Shown here piece after piece: positions 54,667-63,157 of a stretch of DNA of 64,000 bases. Origin of the DNA: CAVRIA01 sp963721115 (GTDB taxonomy: Bacteria > Desulfobacterota > Binatia > HRBIN30 > CADEER01); NCBI GenBank assembly GCA_963721115.1, contig CAVRIA010000005.1:124001-188000 (forward strand). Reading direction: 5' to 3'. Position 1 is the stretch's first letter. Each line of letters begins with the position of its first letter. The notes under the pieces are model-generated. The model saw nothing but the letters and a program-made list of their open reading frames with translations. It was not told the DNA's origin and did no database searches. The translations under genes were made by a program, and so were the position numbers.

Positions 54667-54990
54667 CTAGCCGAGCTTGAAGCCGAGGGCGAAGCCGGCG
54701 ACGAAGCCGCCGCCGAAGGGTAGGTTGGCCGTCAGAACGGCCCAGGCCTTGTCCGCCAGGGTCACCCCCTGGCCGTTGCTCCACACGCCCTCGGCCGTGG
54801 TTTGAACCACCGTCCAGTCGACCTTGATGAAGTCGAGATAGACCAGCGTCTGCAGCAGGATGAAGGTCAGGCCGAGGCCGAGAGCGACCAGCTTGGTGAC
54901 CTTCTTGGCGGTGTACCCGACCATCGCTCCCGCCACTCCGCCGAAGCCCAGTGCGGCGGCCGGACCACTGAGCAGCTGGCCGAGATCCAT
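54667..54990 (-). CDS. FUN14 family membrane protein
   Basis: 107 residues. GFGGVAGAMVGYTAKKVTKLVALGLGLTFILLQTLVYLDFI holds the Gly-rich helix followed by K-K and two further membrane segments typical of FUN14 proteins, ending GGGFVAGFALGFKLG. The bacterial role is unknown. It is 39 bp downstream of the hydrolase gene. Confidence 0.75.
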   Translation of the reverse strand: MDLGQLLSGPAAALGFGGVAGAMVGYTAKKVTKLVALGLGLTFILLQTLVYLDFIKVDWTVVQTTAEGVWSNGQGVTLADKAWAVLTANLPFGGGFVAGFALGFKLG

Positions 54991-55029
54991 GACCGAGAAG
55001 AGACGGCGTGACCGCGGAGGACCGCCGGC

Positions 55030-55824
55030 TCAATTCTCCAGGAAATCGAGAACCGCGCGGTTGAACTCGCGCGGACGTTCGATGTTGCTGATGTGGCCGG
55101 CTCCCGGGATGCGCACCAGGCGGGCTCCGGGGATCCGGGCCGCCAGGTCCTCCGACAGCGCCGGCGCCGTGACGCGATCTTCCTCGCCGACCACGACGAG
55201 GGTGGGAACCGGAATCTCGCCCAGTCGCTCGCCGGCGGAGAATTGCGCCAGGGCGCGGGCCGTGCGGACGTACGAGCTCTTGTCGTTGTGCGCGACCTGG
55301 TCGACGAAGTAGGCGCGCAGAGCGGGGTCGACGGCGTCGGAGAAGGCCCTGGTGACGCGCTCCGTCGCCACCGCGGACATCGAGTTCGCCTCGATGAACT
55401 GCAGCGCCTTCTGCATCTCCCCTTCGAAGCCCGCGGGCGTGCCGGCCGCCGTGTCGGCCAGCACCAGCGAAGCGGTCGCGTAGGGGTAGTCGAGCGCGAA
55501 CTGCTGCGCGACCATGCCGCCGAGCGACAGGCCGACCAGGTGCGCCTTCTCGGCGCCGAGGTTGCGCAGCAGGCGCACCAGATCGCGCGCCATGTCGGCG
55601 ATCGTCCACTCTCCGTCCGGGCGACTCGACATGCCATGCCCGCGCAGATCCACCGTCAAGGTGGCGAAGCGGCCGCAGAACTCGGGGATCTGGTAGAACC
55701 ACATGCGGCGATCGCCGCCCATCCCGTGGATGAACAGCACCGGCGGCCGCCCGGGCTTCCAGGGCTCCGTGCAGTCGATGAGCTCGTAGTGGAGATGGAC
55801 GTCTCCGACGCGCGAGTGCGGCAT
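55030..55824 (-). CDS. Alpha/beta hydrolase
   Basis: 264 residues. Nucleophile elbow GLSLGGM, the oxyanion HG in LFIHGMGG, the acid in VGEEDRV and the His in GAGHISNIERP complete the triad. It resembles 3-oxoadipate enol-lactonase and carboxylesterase-like enzymes. The substrate is not predictable from sequence. Confidence 0.85.
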   Translation of the reverse strand: MPHSRVGDVHLHYELIDCTEPWKPGRPPVLFIHGMGGDRRMWFYQIPEFCGRFATLTVDLRGHGMSSRPDGEWTIADMARDLVRLLRNLGAEKAHLVGLSLGGMVAQQFALDYPYATASLVLADTAAGTPAGFEGEMQKALQFIEANSMSAVATERVTRAFSDAVDPALRAYFVDQVAHNDKSSYVRTARALAQFSAGERLGEIPVPTLVVVGEEDRVTAPALSEDLAARIPGARLVRIPGAGHISNIERPREFNRAVLDFLEN

Positions 55825-55940
55825 TCTCCGTCTTGCCCTCCTGGCGTCCGATCAGACCAGGAAGGGTGCACGGGTTCAAGGGTCGCGGGGTTGCCGCCCC
55901 GGGCCCGGCCTCCTAGCCTGGCTGGCGCGAGGTGGTGCCG

Positions 55941-56930
55941 GTGATCGAAGATCATTCACGAGTGGCGTGCGGCGATTCGCCGCGGGCGGCGGATCCGGTC
56001 GAGCTGGCCGCTCGCGTCAAGAGGGCCGCGCTCGAGATCGGCTTCGAGGCAGCGGGCATCTGCGACCTGCGGCCGATCGAGCGCTCGGCGCTGCGCGACT
56101 GGCTGGCGCGCGGCTACGCCGGAGACATGACCTACATGCACCGGCAGGCGGCTCGACGCAGCGAGCCGGAGCGGATCGTGCCCGGAGCGCGACGCGCCGT
56201 GGTGGTGCTGAAGAACCATTACCAGGGCGGCGCCGCCGAGACCGGGGCGCGCGTCGCGCGCTACGCCTGGGGGGAGGACTACCATCGCGTCCTCGGCGAA
56301 AAGCTCCAGGCCGTCGCCGAGGTCCTGATCGGACTCGGCTCCACCCCGTCCTGCACACGCGCCTACGTCGACGCCGGCCCGGTGCCCGAGCGCGAGCTGG
56401 CACAGCGGGCCGGCCTCGGCTGGATCGCCAAGAACACCATGCTGATCCGTCCCGGTCTCGGCTCCTTCACGTTCATCGGGTCGGTCTTCACCGACCTGCC
56501 TCTCGCGATCGACGTACCGTTCGCCGCCGACCACTGCGGCCGCTGCCGGCGCTGCCTCGACGCGTGCCCGACCGACGCGTTTCCGGACGAGCGCCGGCTC
56601 GACGCCACTCGTTGCATCTCCTATCTGACCATCGAGTACCGCCGGCCCTTCTCGGCCGAGCAGGGCGCGATGATCGGCGACTGGCTCTTCGGTTGCGACA
56701 TTTGCCAGGACGTCTGCCCCTGGAACCTGAAGTTCGCGCCCCTGACCGACGAGTCGCGCTTCGGTCCGCGGCCGGAGCTGGCGCGGCCGGATCCGGGCGA
56801 GCTGATCGAGATGGACGCGGACGAATACCGGCGGCGCTATGCCGACACCGCCTTCGAGCGCCCCGGGGCGGCAAACTTGGCGCGCAACGCGCGGCAGGTC
56901 GAGATCAATCGGAGAGCGAAGACGAAGTGA
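55941..56930 (+). CDS. queG: Epoxyqueuosine reductase QueG
   Basis: 329 residues from the GTG at 55941 (GAGG nine bases upstream); a GTG at 55932 is possible. Two 4Fe-4S clusters are indicated by DHCGRCRRCLDACPTDAF and CDICQDVCPWN. The cobalamin-dependent region includes YVDAGPVPERELAQRAGLGWIAKN. It reduces epoxyqueuosine to queuosine in tRNA wobble positions. Other que genes are not in the window. Confidence 0.9.
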   Translation: MIEDHSRVACGDSPRAADPVELAARVKRAALEIGFEAAGICDLRPIERSALRDWLARGYAGDMTYMHRQAARRSEPERIVPGARRAVVVLKNHYQGGAAETGARVARYAWGEDYHRVLGEKLQAVAEVLIGLGSTPSCTRAYVDAGPVPERELAQRAGLGWIAKNTMLIRPGLGSFTFIGSVFTDLPLAIDVPFAADHCGRCRRCLDACPTDAFPDERRLDATRCISYLTIEYRRPFSAEQGAMIGDWLFGCDICQDVCPWNLKFAPLTDESRFGPRPELARPDPGELIEMDADEYRRRYADTAFERPGAANLARNARQVEINRRAKTK

Positions 56931-56965
56931 ATCCCGGGGGCGACGCGTGGGTACATGGAGCCCCC

Positions 56966-57428
56966 GCCTCCCCTTTGTCACGAGGAACCGGCCTGTTTTG
57001 GGCGGGCTTCCGCTACGTCCGTACTTCCGCACCTCCACGCCTCCCCTCCGCCCCCGGGGAGGGAACCGCTCAACGCCGCGGTTCCCTCCCCGACCCCTCT
57101 CTCCGGTGGCTCCGCTCCGAGGCGAATCCGCTTCCCCGTTGAGCACCGGAGTTGGCGGTCGGCGCGCGTAACGGGATCCGCCTCACTACCTGAATCTACG
57201 CGCCACTGACGGGAAACGACTCCCTCGGCCTCGCGCACGGCTTCACCACCGCGCCACTCTCTGCCGATCTCGCTCTCCCGCCTCTTCGAAAGGTCGAGGC
57301 CTTGGAGTTTTGATTTCCTTTCCAAACCCAACAACCAACAGCCCAACAACCTAACAACCTGCCCTGTCCCGCCTCTTCGAAAGGTCGGGGCCTTGGAGTT
57401 TTGATTTCTTCTTTCGCTTCGCGATGAA
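56966..57428. repeat. Noncoding duplicated unit, copy 1
   Basis: About 460 bp, no credible gene, repeated at 57789-58231 with roughly 90% identity by eye. It contains the perfect hairpin GGGGAGGGAACCG / CGGTTCCCTCCCC (57056-57068, 57079-57091), the shared GGTGGCTCCGCTCC stretch and two copies of a 38-bp motif (from 57280 and 57371, beginning GCCTCTTCGAAAGGTC). An AAC-rich tract lies at 57328-57360. Confidence 0.65.
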
Positions 57429-57788
57429 GAACTTCGGTTGGCAGTGCGCGGCATGATCGATCGACGTGCTTCGACCACGTGTCTCGTTCCGAGCACACCG
57501 ATCTCTTCGAACGCGCGCGTGGACGCGGTTCGGGTGAGCCGCGCAAGAATGGTGGTGGTCGATCGGGTGGCTCACTGGGACTCGGCTACCTGGCCGCGGG
57601 GCGACCACTACACCCTATTTGCCCGCGCAGCGTTCAAGGGAAGTGGGAGCTCGAGGGCGACAACCGTAGGTTTCGCCCTCGAGGGGCCGCGGGGGCGGCA
57701 GCCCCGCACCGACAAAGGGGGTCCACCCGAGGGGCGGCGGGGTCTTTCCGCGGGATTCCGGAGTCTCGGTCGGAGACAAGAAGCCCCT
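57429..57788. other. Spacer between the duplicated units
   Basis: 360 bp with no gene or strong structure that I can support. Frames here are open by base composition only. Confidence 0.4.
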
Positions 57789-58231
57789 CCGCCTCCCCGT
57801 TGATCACAAGGAACCGGGTTGTTTTGTGCGGGGCTTGCGCCCCTGCAACCCCTCCGGGGAGGGAACCGCTCAGACGCCGCGGTTCCCTCCCCGCACCCCT
57901 CTCTCCGGTGGCTCCGCTCCGAGGCGAATGTGCTTCCCCTTTGAGCACCGGACCTGGCGGTCGGCGCGCGTAACGGGAGACGCCTCACTGCCTGAATCTA
58001 CGCGCCACTGACGGGAATCGACTCCCTCGGCCTCGCGCACGGCTTCACCACCGCGCCACTCTCTGCCGATCTCGCCCTCACGCCTCTTCGAAAGGTCGAG
58101 GCCTTGGGGTTTTGATTTCTTCCGAACCCAACAACCTAACAACTCAACAACCTAACAACCTGCCCTTTCCCGCCTCTTCGAAAGGTCGAGGCCTTCGGAG
58201 TTTTGATTTCTTCTTTCGCTTCGCGATGAAG
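57789..58231. repeat. Noncoding duplicated unit, copy 2
   Basis: Copy of 56966-57428. The 13-bp hairpin recurs at 57856-57868/57880-57892, exactly 800 bp from copy 1, and the 38-bp motif recurs at 58082 and 58172. The AAC-rich tract is at 58126-58160. Confidence 0.65.
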
Positions 58232-58564
58232 CGATTCGCTTCCGGCAGGTCGAGATCGATCGAAATTCGAGGTGCGTGACCGGTGGACAGCCGAATGTTG
58301 GATTGGGCCGACCCCAACAACTAGCCTGAAACTCGCCCGGGCTGTGCCCGGGTTCGTAGGCAAAGGCTGGGGCTCGGGCTGAGGCTGGGGATCGATCCCA
58401 AAAACCGCGCGAAGCGCGCACCGTCCTCAGCCCGAGCCCGAGCCTGAGCCTCAGCCTGTTCCGAAAGTTTCTCGCCGAATGATCCGGCGCAGCCCGGAAG
58501 CGACACTAACATCTCAACAAACCAACAACCTGCACTCCAGCCTTCCACTTCCCTTTTTCACCGG
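58232..58564. other. Gene-free region with a large inverted repeat
   Basis: Contains perfect 14-bp arms GGCTCGGGCTGAGG (58371-58384) and CCTCAGCCCGAGCC (58425-58438), with a nested CGCGC-GCGCG hairpin in the loop. Further GAGCCTGAGCCTCAGCC copies and an AAC-rich tract (58510-58530) follow. No gene is visible. Confidence 0.5.
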
Positions 58565-59014
58565 TCACCGGTCACTGGTCACGATCCTTCCTCCCTGCGG
58601 CGCTGCGCGCACGGTCTGGTAGCGGCTCAGCGTCACCTTGCCGGGCGGGAAGCCGCGCGGCTTGCCGACGTCGAGGCAGCGCGCGACGTGCACCGCGACA
58701 CGCCCACCGTGCTTCCCCTTGGAGTAGCGGGCGGCCAGGGAAGCGGCGAAGCGCGCCGTGTCGCGCGGCAGCGCGGAGAGGTTGTCGGGATTGCGGACGA
58801 CGACGTGGGAGCCCGACTCCGCCGCCACGTGCAGCCAGAAGTCGCGCGGCGACGCCAGCTTGAACGTCAGCACGTCGTTGTCCGCCGCGCTGCGTCCCAC
58901 CAACACCACCATGCCGTCCGGCGACTCGAACCGGCGCGCCACCGATTTCCCCGCCCACACACCCAGATCGGGGTCGGAGGGTCCGGGGGGACCGCGTCGG
59001 TCTCGCGCGCCCAT
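58565..59014 (-). CDS. Stand-alone NFACT-R (RqcH C-terminal-like) domain protein
   Basis: 149 residues starting at a TGATG overlap with the patatin gene. FESPDGMVVLVGRSAADNDVLTFKLASPRDFWLHV, SGSHVVVRN and ARYSKGKHGGRVAVHVARC are the NFACT-R core found at the C-terminus of RqcH/NEMF. The N-terminal NFACT-N and coiled-coil parts of RqcH are missing. NFACT-R likely binds RNA or nucleotides; a separate ribosome-quality role is speculative. Confidence 0.75.
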   Translation of the reverse strand: MGARDRRGPPGPSDPDLGVWAGKSVARRFESPDGMVVLVGRSAADNDVLTFKLASPRDFWLHVAAESGSHVVVRNPDNLSALPRDTARFAASLAARYSKGKHGGRVAVHVARCLDVGKPRGFPPGKVTLSRYQTVRAAPQGGRIVTSDR

Positions 59015-60267
59015 CAGGACAGGAACTCGAGCAGCTCGTCGGCCATCTGGGCGGCGTCGTGCCGTCCCAGCTCGACCAGGCGCTCGGTGTAGCAGTGATC
59101 GAAGAAGATGTACGAGAGCAGATCCGCCTCCCCCAGAGCCCCGCGCGCGGCGTAGCGGGCGACGTTGCGGCTCAGCCAGCTGCGCACACTGCGGCGAGGC
59201 GTGCCCTGGCGCAGGCACTCGGAGGCCATCGCCCCCAGATCCTCGGAGGGGCGCAGGAACAGGTCGCGGACGACGCGATAGGGGCGCCCGCGCGCCTCGA
59301 CGATCGGCTCGTTGACCCGATCGACGAAGTCCTCGCCGTACGCCTTCACGCCGCTCTCGAGGATGGCGTTGAACAGGCGCAGGCGGTCGACGTCGGTCTC
59401 GATGCGATCGAGGAGCAGCGCGTTCAGCGCCTTGCCGGCGAGGTAGGTCGGGCTGGTGAAGTTCGCCTCGCGGCGGCGCGCGATGCGGTCCTCCTCCTCG
59501 GGCGTGTACGAGTGGCGCAGGCCGATCACCAGCACCCGGTCGGCGCCGAGCCGCAGGGCCGGGGCCAGGGGGGTGTTCAGGCGAAGTCCGCCGTCGCAGT
59601 AGTACGTGCGGCCGATGCGAATAGCGGCGAAGAGCAGCGGAATCGACGCCGACGCCAGGGCGTGCGGGAGGCCGATGTGCACCGGGCGCGCGACGATGAA
59701 GGGATCGCGGGCCCAGGTCTTCACCTCGCCTTCGGCGTTCTCGATGAACACCACGGAGCGACCGGTGGCGATCTCCGTCGCCGCGATCGCCAGAGCCTGC
59801 AGGCGGCCCTCCTCGATGTTGCGCCGGATCTGCGGCCACGGCACCTTCTTCAGGACCAGCGACTCGAGCCACTCGGTGTCGAAGATGCCGGGCAGCCGCT
59901 CGGGAGCGCTCTCCGCCGGACCCGTCAGCAGCTTGGGAACCGAGCCCAGGCCGAGCAGATGCCATGGAACGCGCACGAGATCGGTGGCGCCGACGGAAAA
60001 GACCGTGTCCAGCGACAGCGAGCGCCAGATCTCCACCAGGCGTTCGCCCATGTCCGCGTCCTGCTGGGTCGCCGCCACGTAGCAGGCGTGGATGGCGCCG
60101 ACGCTGGTACCGGTGACAATGTCGAACTGCACGGGGCGCCCGAGCCGCTCGGACAGCTCGCCGTAGAGAAAGGAGAGAACCCCCGCCTCGTACGCGCCGC
60201 GCGCCCCACCGCCCGACATCACCACGGCGATACGCGCCCCGTTCTTCCGCCCGTCCGATCGGCCCAT
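59014..60267 (-). CDS. Patatin-like phospholipase
   Basis: 417 residues. The oxyanion loop SGGGARGAYEAG, the serine elbow GTSVGAIH and the dyad Asp in DGGLRLNTPL are complete. A C-terminal helical region of about 150 residues follows. Patatins are Ser-Asp acyl hydrolases acting on lipids. No signal peptide, so cytosolic or peripheral. Confidence 0.85.
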   Translation of the reverse strand: MGRSDGRKNGARIAVVMSGGGARGAYEAGVLSFLYGELSERLGRPVQFDIVTGTSVGAIHACYVAATQQDADMGERLVEIWRSLSLDTVFSVGATDLVRVPWHLLGLGSVPKLLTGPAESAPERLPGIFDTEWLESLVLKKVPWPQIRRNIEEGRLQALAIAATEIATGRSVVFIENAEGEVKTWARDPFIVARPVHIGLPHALASASIPLLFAAIRIGRTYYCDGGLRLNTPLAPALRLGADRVLVIGLRHSYTPEEEDRIARRREANFTSPTYLAGKALNALLLDRIETDVDRLRLFNAILESGVKAYGEDFVDRVNEPIVEARGRPYRVVRDLFLRPSEDLGAMASECLRQGTPRRSVRSWLSRNVARYAARGALGEADLLSYIFFDHCYTERLVELGRHDAAQMADELLEFLS

Positions 60268-60534
60268 GGCCGCGTCAGCCTAGAGGGAAACGGGCAGAGA
60301 GAAAAGCAGCAGCCGCGCAGAGCTCTTCACCGGTCACCGGTCACTGGGCACCGGGCTTTGCCTACCAATTCGAGCCGTCGGTGCGACCGCCGAAGGTTGT
60401 CAATTGAGTTGTTGGTTGTTGGTTTTGAGGCTCCAACAACCAACAACTTAACAACGAACAACCTGGCGGGGCGGCTGGGTGGATTGTTGGGCAAAGCCTG
60501 GTCACTGGTCACCGGTTCCCGTAAGTTTCCGTAC
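60268..60534. other. Short gene-free region with AAC/GTT-rich palindromic sequence
   Basis: Holds GTCACCGGTCACTGG-type repeats at both ends and an inverted GTTGTTGG...CCAACAACC stretch (60411-60462) related to the AAC-rich tracts at 57.3, 58.1 and 58.5 kb. Confidence 0.4.
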
Positions 60535-61488
60535 ATGGACGACCCGATCCGCATCGGGATCTCCGCCTGCCTGCTCGGGCAAGAGGTCCGCTTCGACGGC
60601 GGGCACAAGCGGGACGCCTTCCTGGTCGCCACGCTCGGCCGCTGGGTGGAGTGGGTGCCCGTCTGCCCCGAGCTCGAGCTCGGGCTGGGCGTGCCGCGGG
60701 AGGCCATGCGCCTGCTCGATCGGGGCGGCGAGACGCGCCTGGTGACGAACGCCACCGGTATCGACCACACGGAGCCAATGCGCCAGTGGGCGCGGCGGCG
60801 CGTCTCGCGGCTCGCGCAGTTGGATCTGTGCGGATACGTCCTCAAGAAGGATTCGCCGAGCTGCGGAATGGAGAGGGTCAAGGTCTACCGCGCCGGCGGA
60901 GGCGCGCCCAGCCGCAGCGGGCGCGGCCTGTTCGCCCAGGCGCTGCTCGAACACTTCCCGCAGCTGCCGCTGGAAGAGGAGGGGCGGCTGAACGATCCGC
61001 ACCTGCGCGAGAACTTCGTCGAGCGCGTCTTTGCCTACCGGCGCCTGCGCTCGCTATTCGCGGGGCGCTGGACGGTCGGCGGACTGGTCGCGTTTCACAC
61101 CGCCCACAAGCTGCAGCTGCTGGCGCACTCGCCGCCGGCGTATGAAGCACTCGGCCGTCTGGTGGCCGGCGCGAAAGGCGCGGAGCGCCACTCGCTGCGC
61201 ACCCGCTACGAGAGCGAGTTCATGAACGCGCTCGCCCTACCTGCGACGCGGCGCCGGCACACCAACGTCCTGCAGCACATGGCCGGCTACTTCAAGAAAC
61301 GACTCGACCAGGACGCGCGGGAGGAGCTGGCATCCGTCATCGACGACTACCGCCGCGAGCTCGTCCCGCTGATCGTCCCCCTCACCCTCATCCGCCACCA
61401 CGTCCGCCGCTTCGACGTCTCCTACTTACAGGGCCAGGTCTACCTCGATCCGCACCCGCGTGAGCTCATGCTGCGGAACCACATGTGA
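60535..61488 (+). CDS. DUF523-DUF1722 protein (YbgA-like)
   Basis: 317 residues from the ATG at 60535. DUF523 (residues 1-150) carries SACLLGQEVRFDGGHKRD, PVCPELELGLGVPREAMRL and KKDSPSCGMERVKVY with the family cysteines. DUF1722 (about 190-310) has FHTAHKLQLLAHSPPAY and YFKKRLDQDAREEL. The family is linked to DNA-repair or stress loci in some genomes, but its activity is unknown to me. Confidence 0.8.
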   Translation: MDDPIRIGISACLLGQEVRFDGGHKRDAFLVATLGRWVEWVPVCPELELGLGVPREAMRLLDRGGETRLVTNATGIDHTEPMRQWARRRVSRLAQLDLCGYVLKKDSPSCGMERVKVYRAGGGAPSRSGRGLFAQALLEHFPQLPLEEEGRLNDPHLRENFVERVFAYRRLRSLFAGRWTVGGLVAFHTAHKLQLLAHSPPAYEALGRLVAGAKGAERHSLRTRYESEFMNALALPATRRRHTNVLQHMAGYFKKRLDQDAREELASVIDDYRRELVPLIVPLTLIRHHVRRFDVSYLQGQVYLDPHPRELMLRNHM

Positions 61489-61665
61489 AGGCGCAGTGCC
61501 ATCCCGAGCAGATCCCGAGAAGTGGGGGGGCCAGAAACGGGGACAGACTACTTTTCCGAACTGTCAAGTACGCAAAATCAACGACTTGGAAGCCGAAAAG
61601 TAGCCTCTCCCCATTTCCCCCACGAGACCGATCTGGCGGACATGCTGGGAGCGGGGAAGTAGTAC

Positions 61666-61765
61666 CGAATCCCCCTGTCGTCCCCCCTTTGGAAAAGGGG
61701 GGACACGCTCAGAGTCCGCAGGCCATCCGATTCCCCCCTTTCGAAAGGGGGCAAAGGGGGATTCG
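61666..61765. repeat. MITE-like repeat with GGGGGATT-type ends
   Basis: Terminal inverted repeats CGAATCCCCCT (61666-61676) and AGGGGGATTCG (61755-61765) enclose two further palindromes (CCCCCCTTTGGAAAAGGGGG and CCCCCCTTTCGAAAGGGGG). No coding capacity; likely moved by a transposase in trans. Confidence 0.6.
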
Positions 61766-61777
61766 TTCTCTCCCTCT

Positions 61778-61835
61778 GAACAACTGTTCCACCTAATTGA
61801 CCACCCCATGGAACAACAGTTCCACGCAATGGAAC
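61778..61835 (+). promoter_or_regulatory. Two GAAC-N4-GTTC palindromes plus a half-site
   Basis: GAACAACTGTTC (61778-61789) and GGAACAACAGTTCC (61810-61823) are centred 33 bp apart, about three helical turns, with a TGGAAC half-site at 61830-61835. GAAC-N4-GTTC is the consensus of the Gram-positive type LexA box, but other repressors use similar dyads. They lie 40-100 bp upstream of the next start codon. Confidence 0.5.
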
Positions 61836-61876
61836 GCCCGTCTGGCAGGTACTCAAAACCCAAAGGAGGGGAAACC

Positions 61877-62416
61877 ATGTCGAACAAATTCTCGAAGCCA
61901 ATCTTCGCAGCAATTGTTCTAGCCCTGGCTCTGGGCGCCGGCGGCGTCGCTTGGGGCACCATCGGCTATACGGGCGGAAGGCCGTACAAGTCCGTCGCCG
62001 CCGCGAATCTCACCGGCCTCTTTCTCGAGCAAGAGGGTGGCGTCGACGTCGTCGTGGAGATTCCAAAAGCAGCGCCGCGCCGTGTCCTCAAGGTCGTCGC
62101 AACGCTGCTGATCCGCCCATCTTGCGGCAATACGCCTTGCTCTTCAGACACCGACGCGTACATGAGGGCGACGGTTGGCGGCCAAGATCTGTTCCCGGTC
62201 GACTTCAACACCGTTTGTAAGCTCGACCGTGATTGCACGCTGACGGCGATCTGGTGGGAGGATGTGGACACGATGCTGGCGGACGGCCGAGCCACCAAGC
62301 GCGCCCCCCTCCCGGTGACGATCCACATGGCGGCGGGCGATTTCAGCGTCAGCACGAACAGCGGCATCATCGCAGATGGACAGCTCAGCGTTCTCGCGGA
62401 GCTGGTTAAGAAATAG
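61877..62416 (+). CDS. Small exported protein
   Basis: 179 residues; AAAGGAGGGG lies five bases before the ATG. A signal peptide of about 27 residues ends VAWG. The mature part is a probable beta-rich domain with four cysteines (SCGNTPCSS, VCKLDRDC) and no known family. Preceded by the dyad operators above and by the MITE-like element. Likely periplasmic or secreted. Confidence 0.7.
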   Translation: MSNKFSKPIFAAIVLALALGAGGVAWGTIGYTGGRPYKSVAAANLTGLFLEQEGGVDVVVEIPKAAPRRVLKVVATLLIRPSCGNTPCSSDTDAYMRATVGGQDLFPVDFNTVCKLDRDCTLTAIWWEDVDTMLADGRATKRAPLPVTIHMAAGDFSVSTNSGIIADGQLSVLAELVKK

Positions 62417-62566
62417 TGTGGGGGATTTCGGGGGACGTTGCTCCGATTCTCCGATTCCCGTAGGGGCGGCAGCGTCAGCCGTGGTCTGACCTCTGCAAGT
62501 CGTTGCCAGACTTGACGATTACGGTAAATCGACGGTCGATTTCGCGCTTAGCTTAGCGCTGCGATT

Positions 62567-62883
62567 TCACCCCCGAGACGGGGCAAATAAGGGCTCCTCG
62601 CCGTCCCGCAGGATCGGGAGGCCGTTAATCTCCTCGACGCGTCGGTATCGGCCGCGCGCGCCGAGTTCTTCCTGTACCTGTTCGACGAAGCACCGCCCGC
62701 CAACCGCCAGCGCCTCGCTCCACTCTTTCTCCCGCTCGAGATGGCTGGCTGCCAAGCTCGAATCGATCCACTCGTTTTGCACCGTCGCGGTTCGGTTTCG
62801 ACGAAGTATTTCTCGAGTTCATTGTCAAACTCTGCCACGGAGTTTCCGAGGTCCAGTCTGCGGACTATCTCGCTCGTCTTCAT
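62567..62883 (-). pseudogene. Remnants of a P-loop ATPase N-terminus and a REP-associated transposase C-terminus
   Basis: The ATG at 62883 opens RRLDLGNSVAEFDNELEKYF, an N-terminal stretch I associate with Sll1717-type P-loop ATPases; it breaks off within about 35 residues. A second frame (62567-62782) reads EKEWSEALAVGGRCFVEQVQ, which resembles the tail of REP-associated tyrosine transposases. Neither is complete, so this is a composite relic. Confidence 0.4.
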
Positions 62884-62946
62884 CGGGGATCAAGGCGCCC
62901 AACGCCGTGCTTCAGCGGTGCGCGTTTTGGCGCGTCCGCTGGAAGC

Positions 62947-63156
62947 TCATGTTCGGCTCGCGCTGAGGATTTCCTGGAAGGAGAACTCGTCGAGTCGGGC
63001 GTTCGTCCGTGCGTGCTCGATCGTCATGCTGACGAGGTTCCCCTGCGGATCGAGATCGGCGTAGATGTTCTCGCTGATCTCTTTTGTCTCAGCAACCGGG
63101 TTGTCGGTGAACTCAAGAAGAGCGGTATCCGTATCTGAGAAATATTTGACCCTCAT
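62947..63156 (-). CDS. DUF2283 protein
   Basis: 69 residues; GGAAGG lies five bases before the ATG at 63156. VKYFSDTDTALLEFTDNPVAETKEI and NIYADLDPQGNLVSMTIEHA fit the DUF2283 fold. It begins one base after the stop of the next gene (TAAGATG), so the two are one translational unit. Often part of small two-gene modules. Confidence 0.75.
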   Translation of the reverse strand: MRVKYFSDTDTALLEFTDNPVAETKEISENIYADLDPQGNLVSMTIEHARTNARLDEFSFQEILSASRT

Positions 63157-63157
63157 C

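Larger units (their letters stand above)
61489..61876. other. Gene-free region with MITE-like and operator-like repeats
   Basis: 388 bp without a gene: first about 170 bp unremarkable, then a MITE-like repeat (61666-61765) and a palindrome cluster (61778-61835) just before the next gene. Confidence 0.5.

Noticed and set aside
57055..57895. Repeated hairpins considered as a CRISPR array
   Set aside because: The hairpin occurs only twice, 800 bp apart, with no regular spacer length and no cas genes.
57100..58080. Stretch TAACGGGA...ACGCGCCACTGACGGGA examined as a tRNA gene
   Set aside because: No acceptor, anticodon and T-stem arrangement of the correct lengths could be formed.
56931..58564. 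Several 60-170-codon frames in the repeat region
   Set aside because: They are duplicated with the noncoding units, have Arg/Pro-rich composition and no starts with ribosome sites.
59059..60534. Long upstream extension of the YbgA-like frame
   Set aside because: It runs antisense to the patatin gene; the conserved DUF523 start begins at the ATG at 60535.
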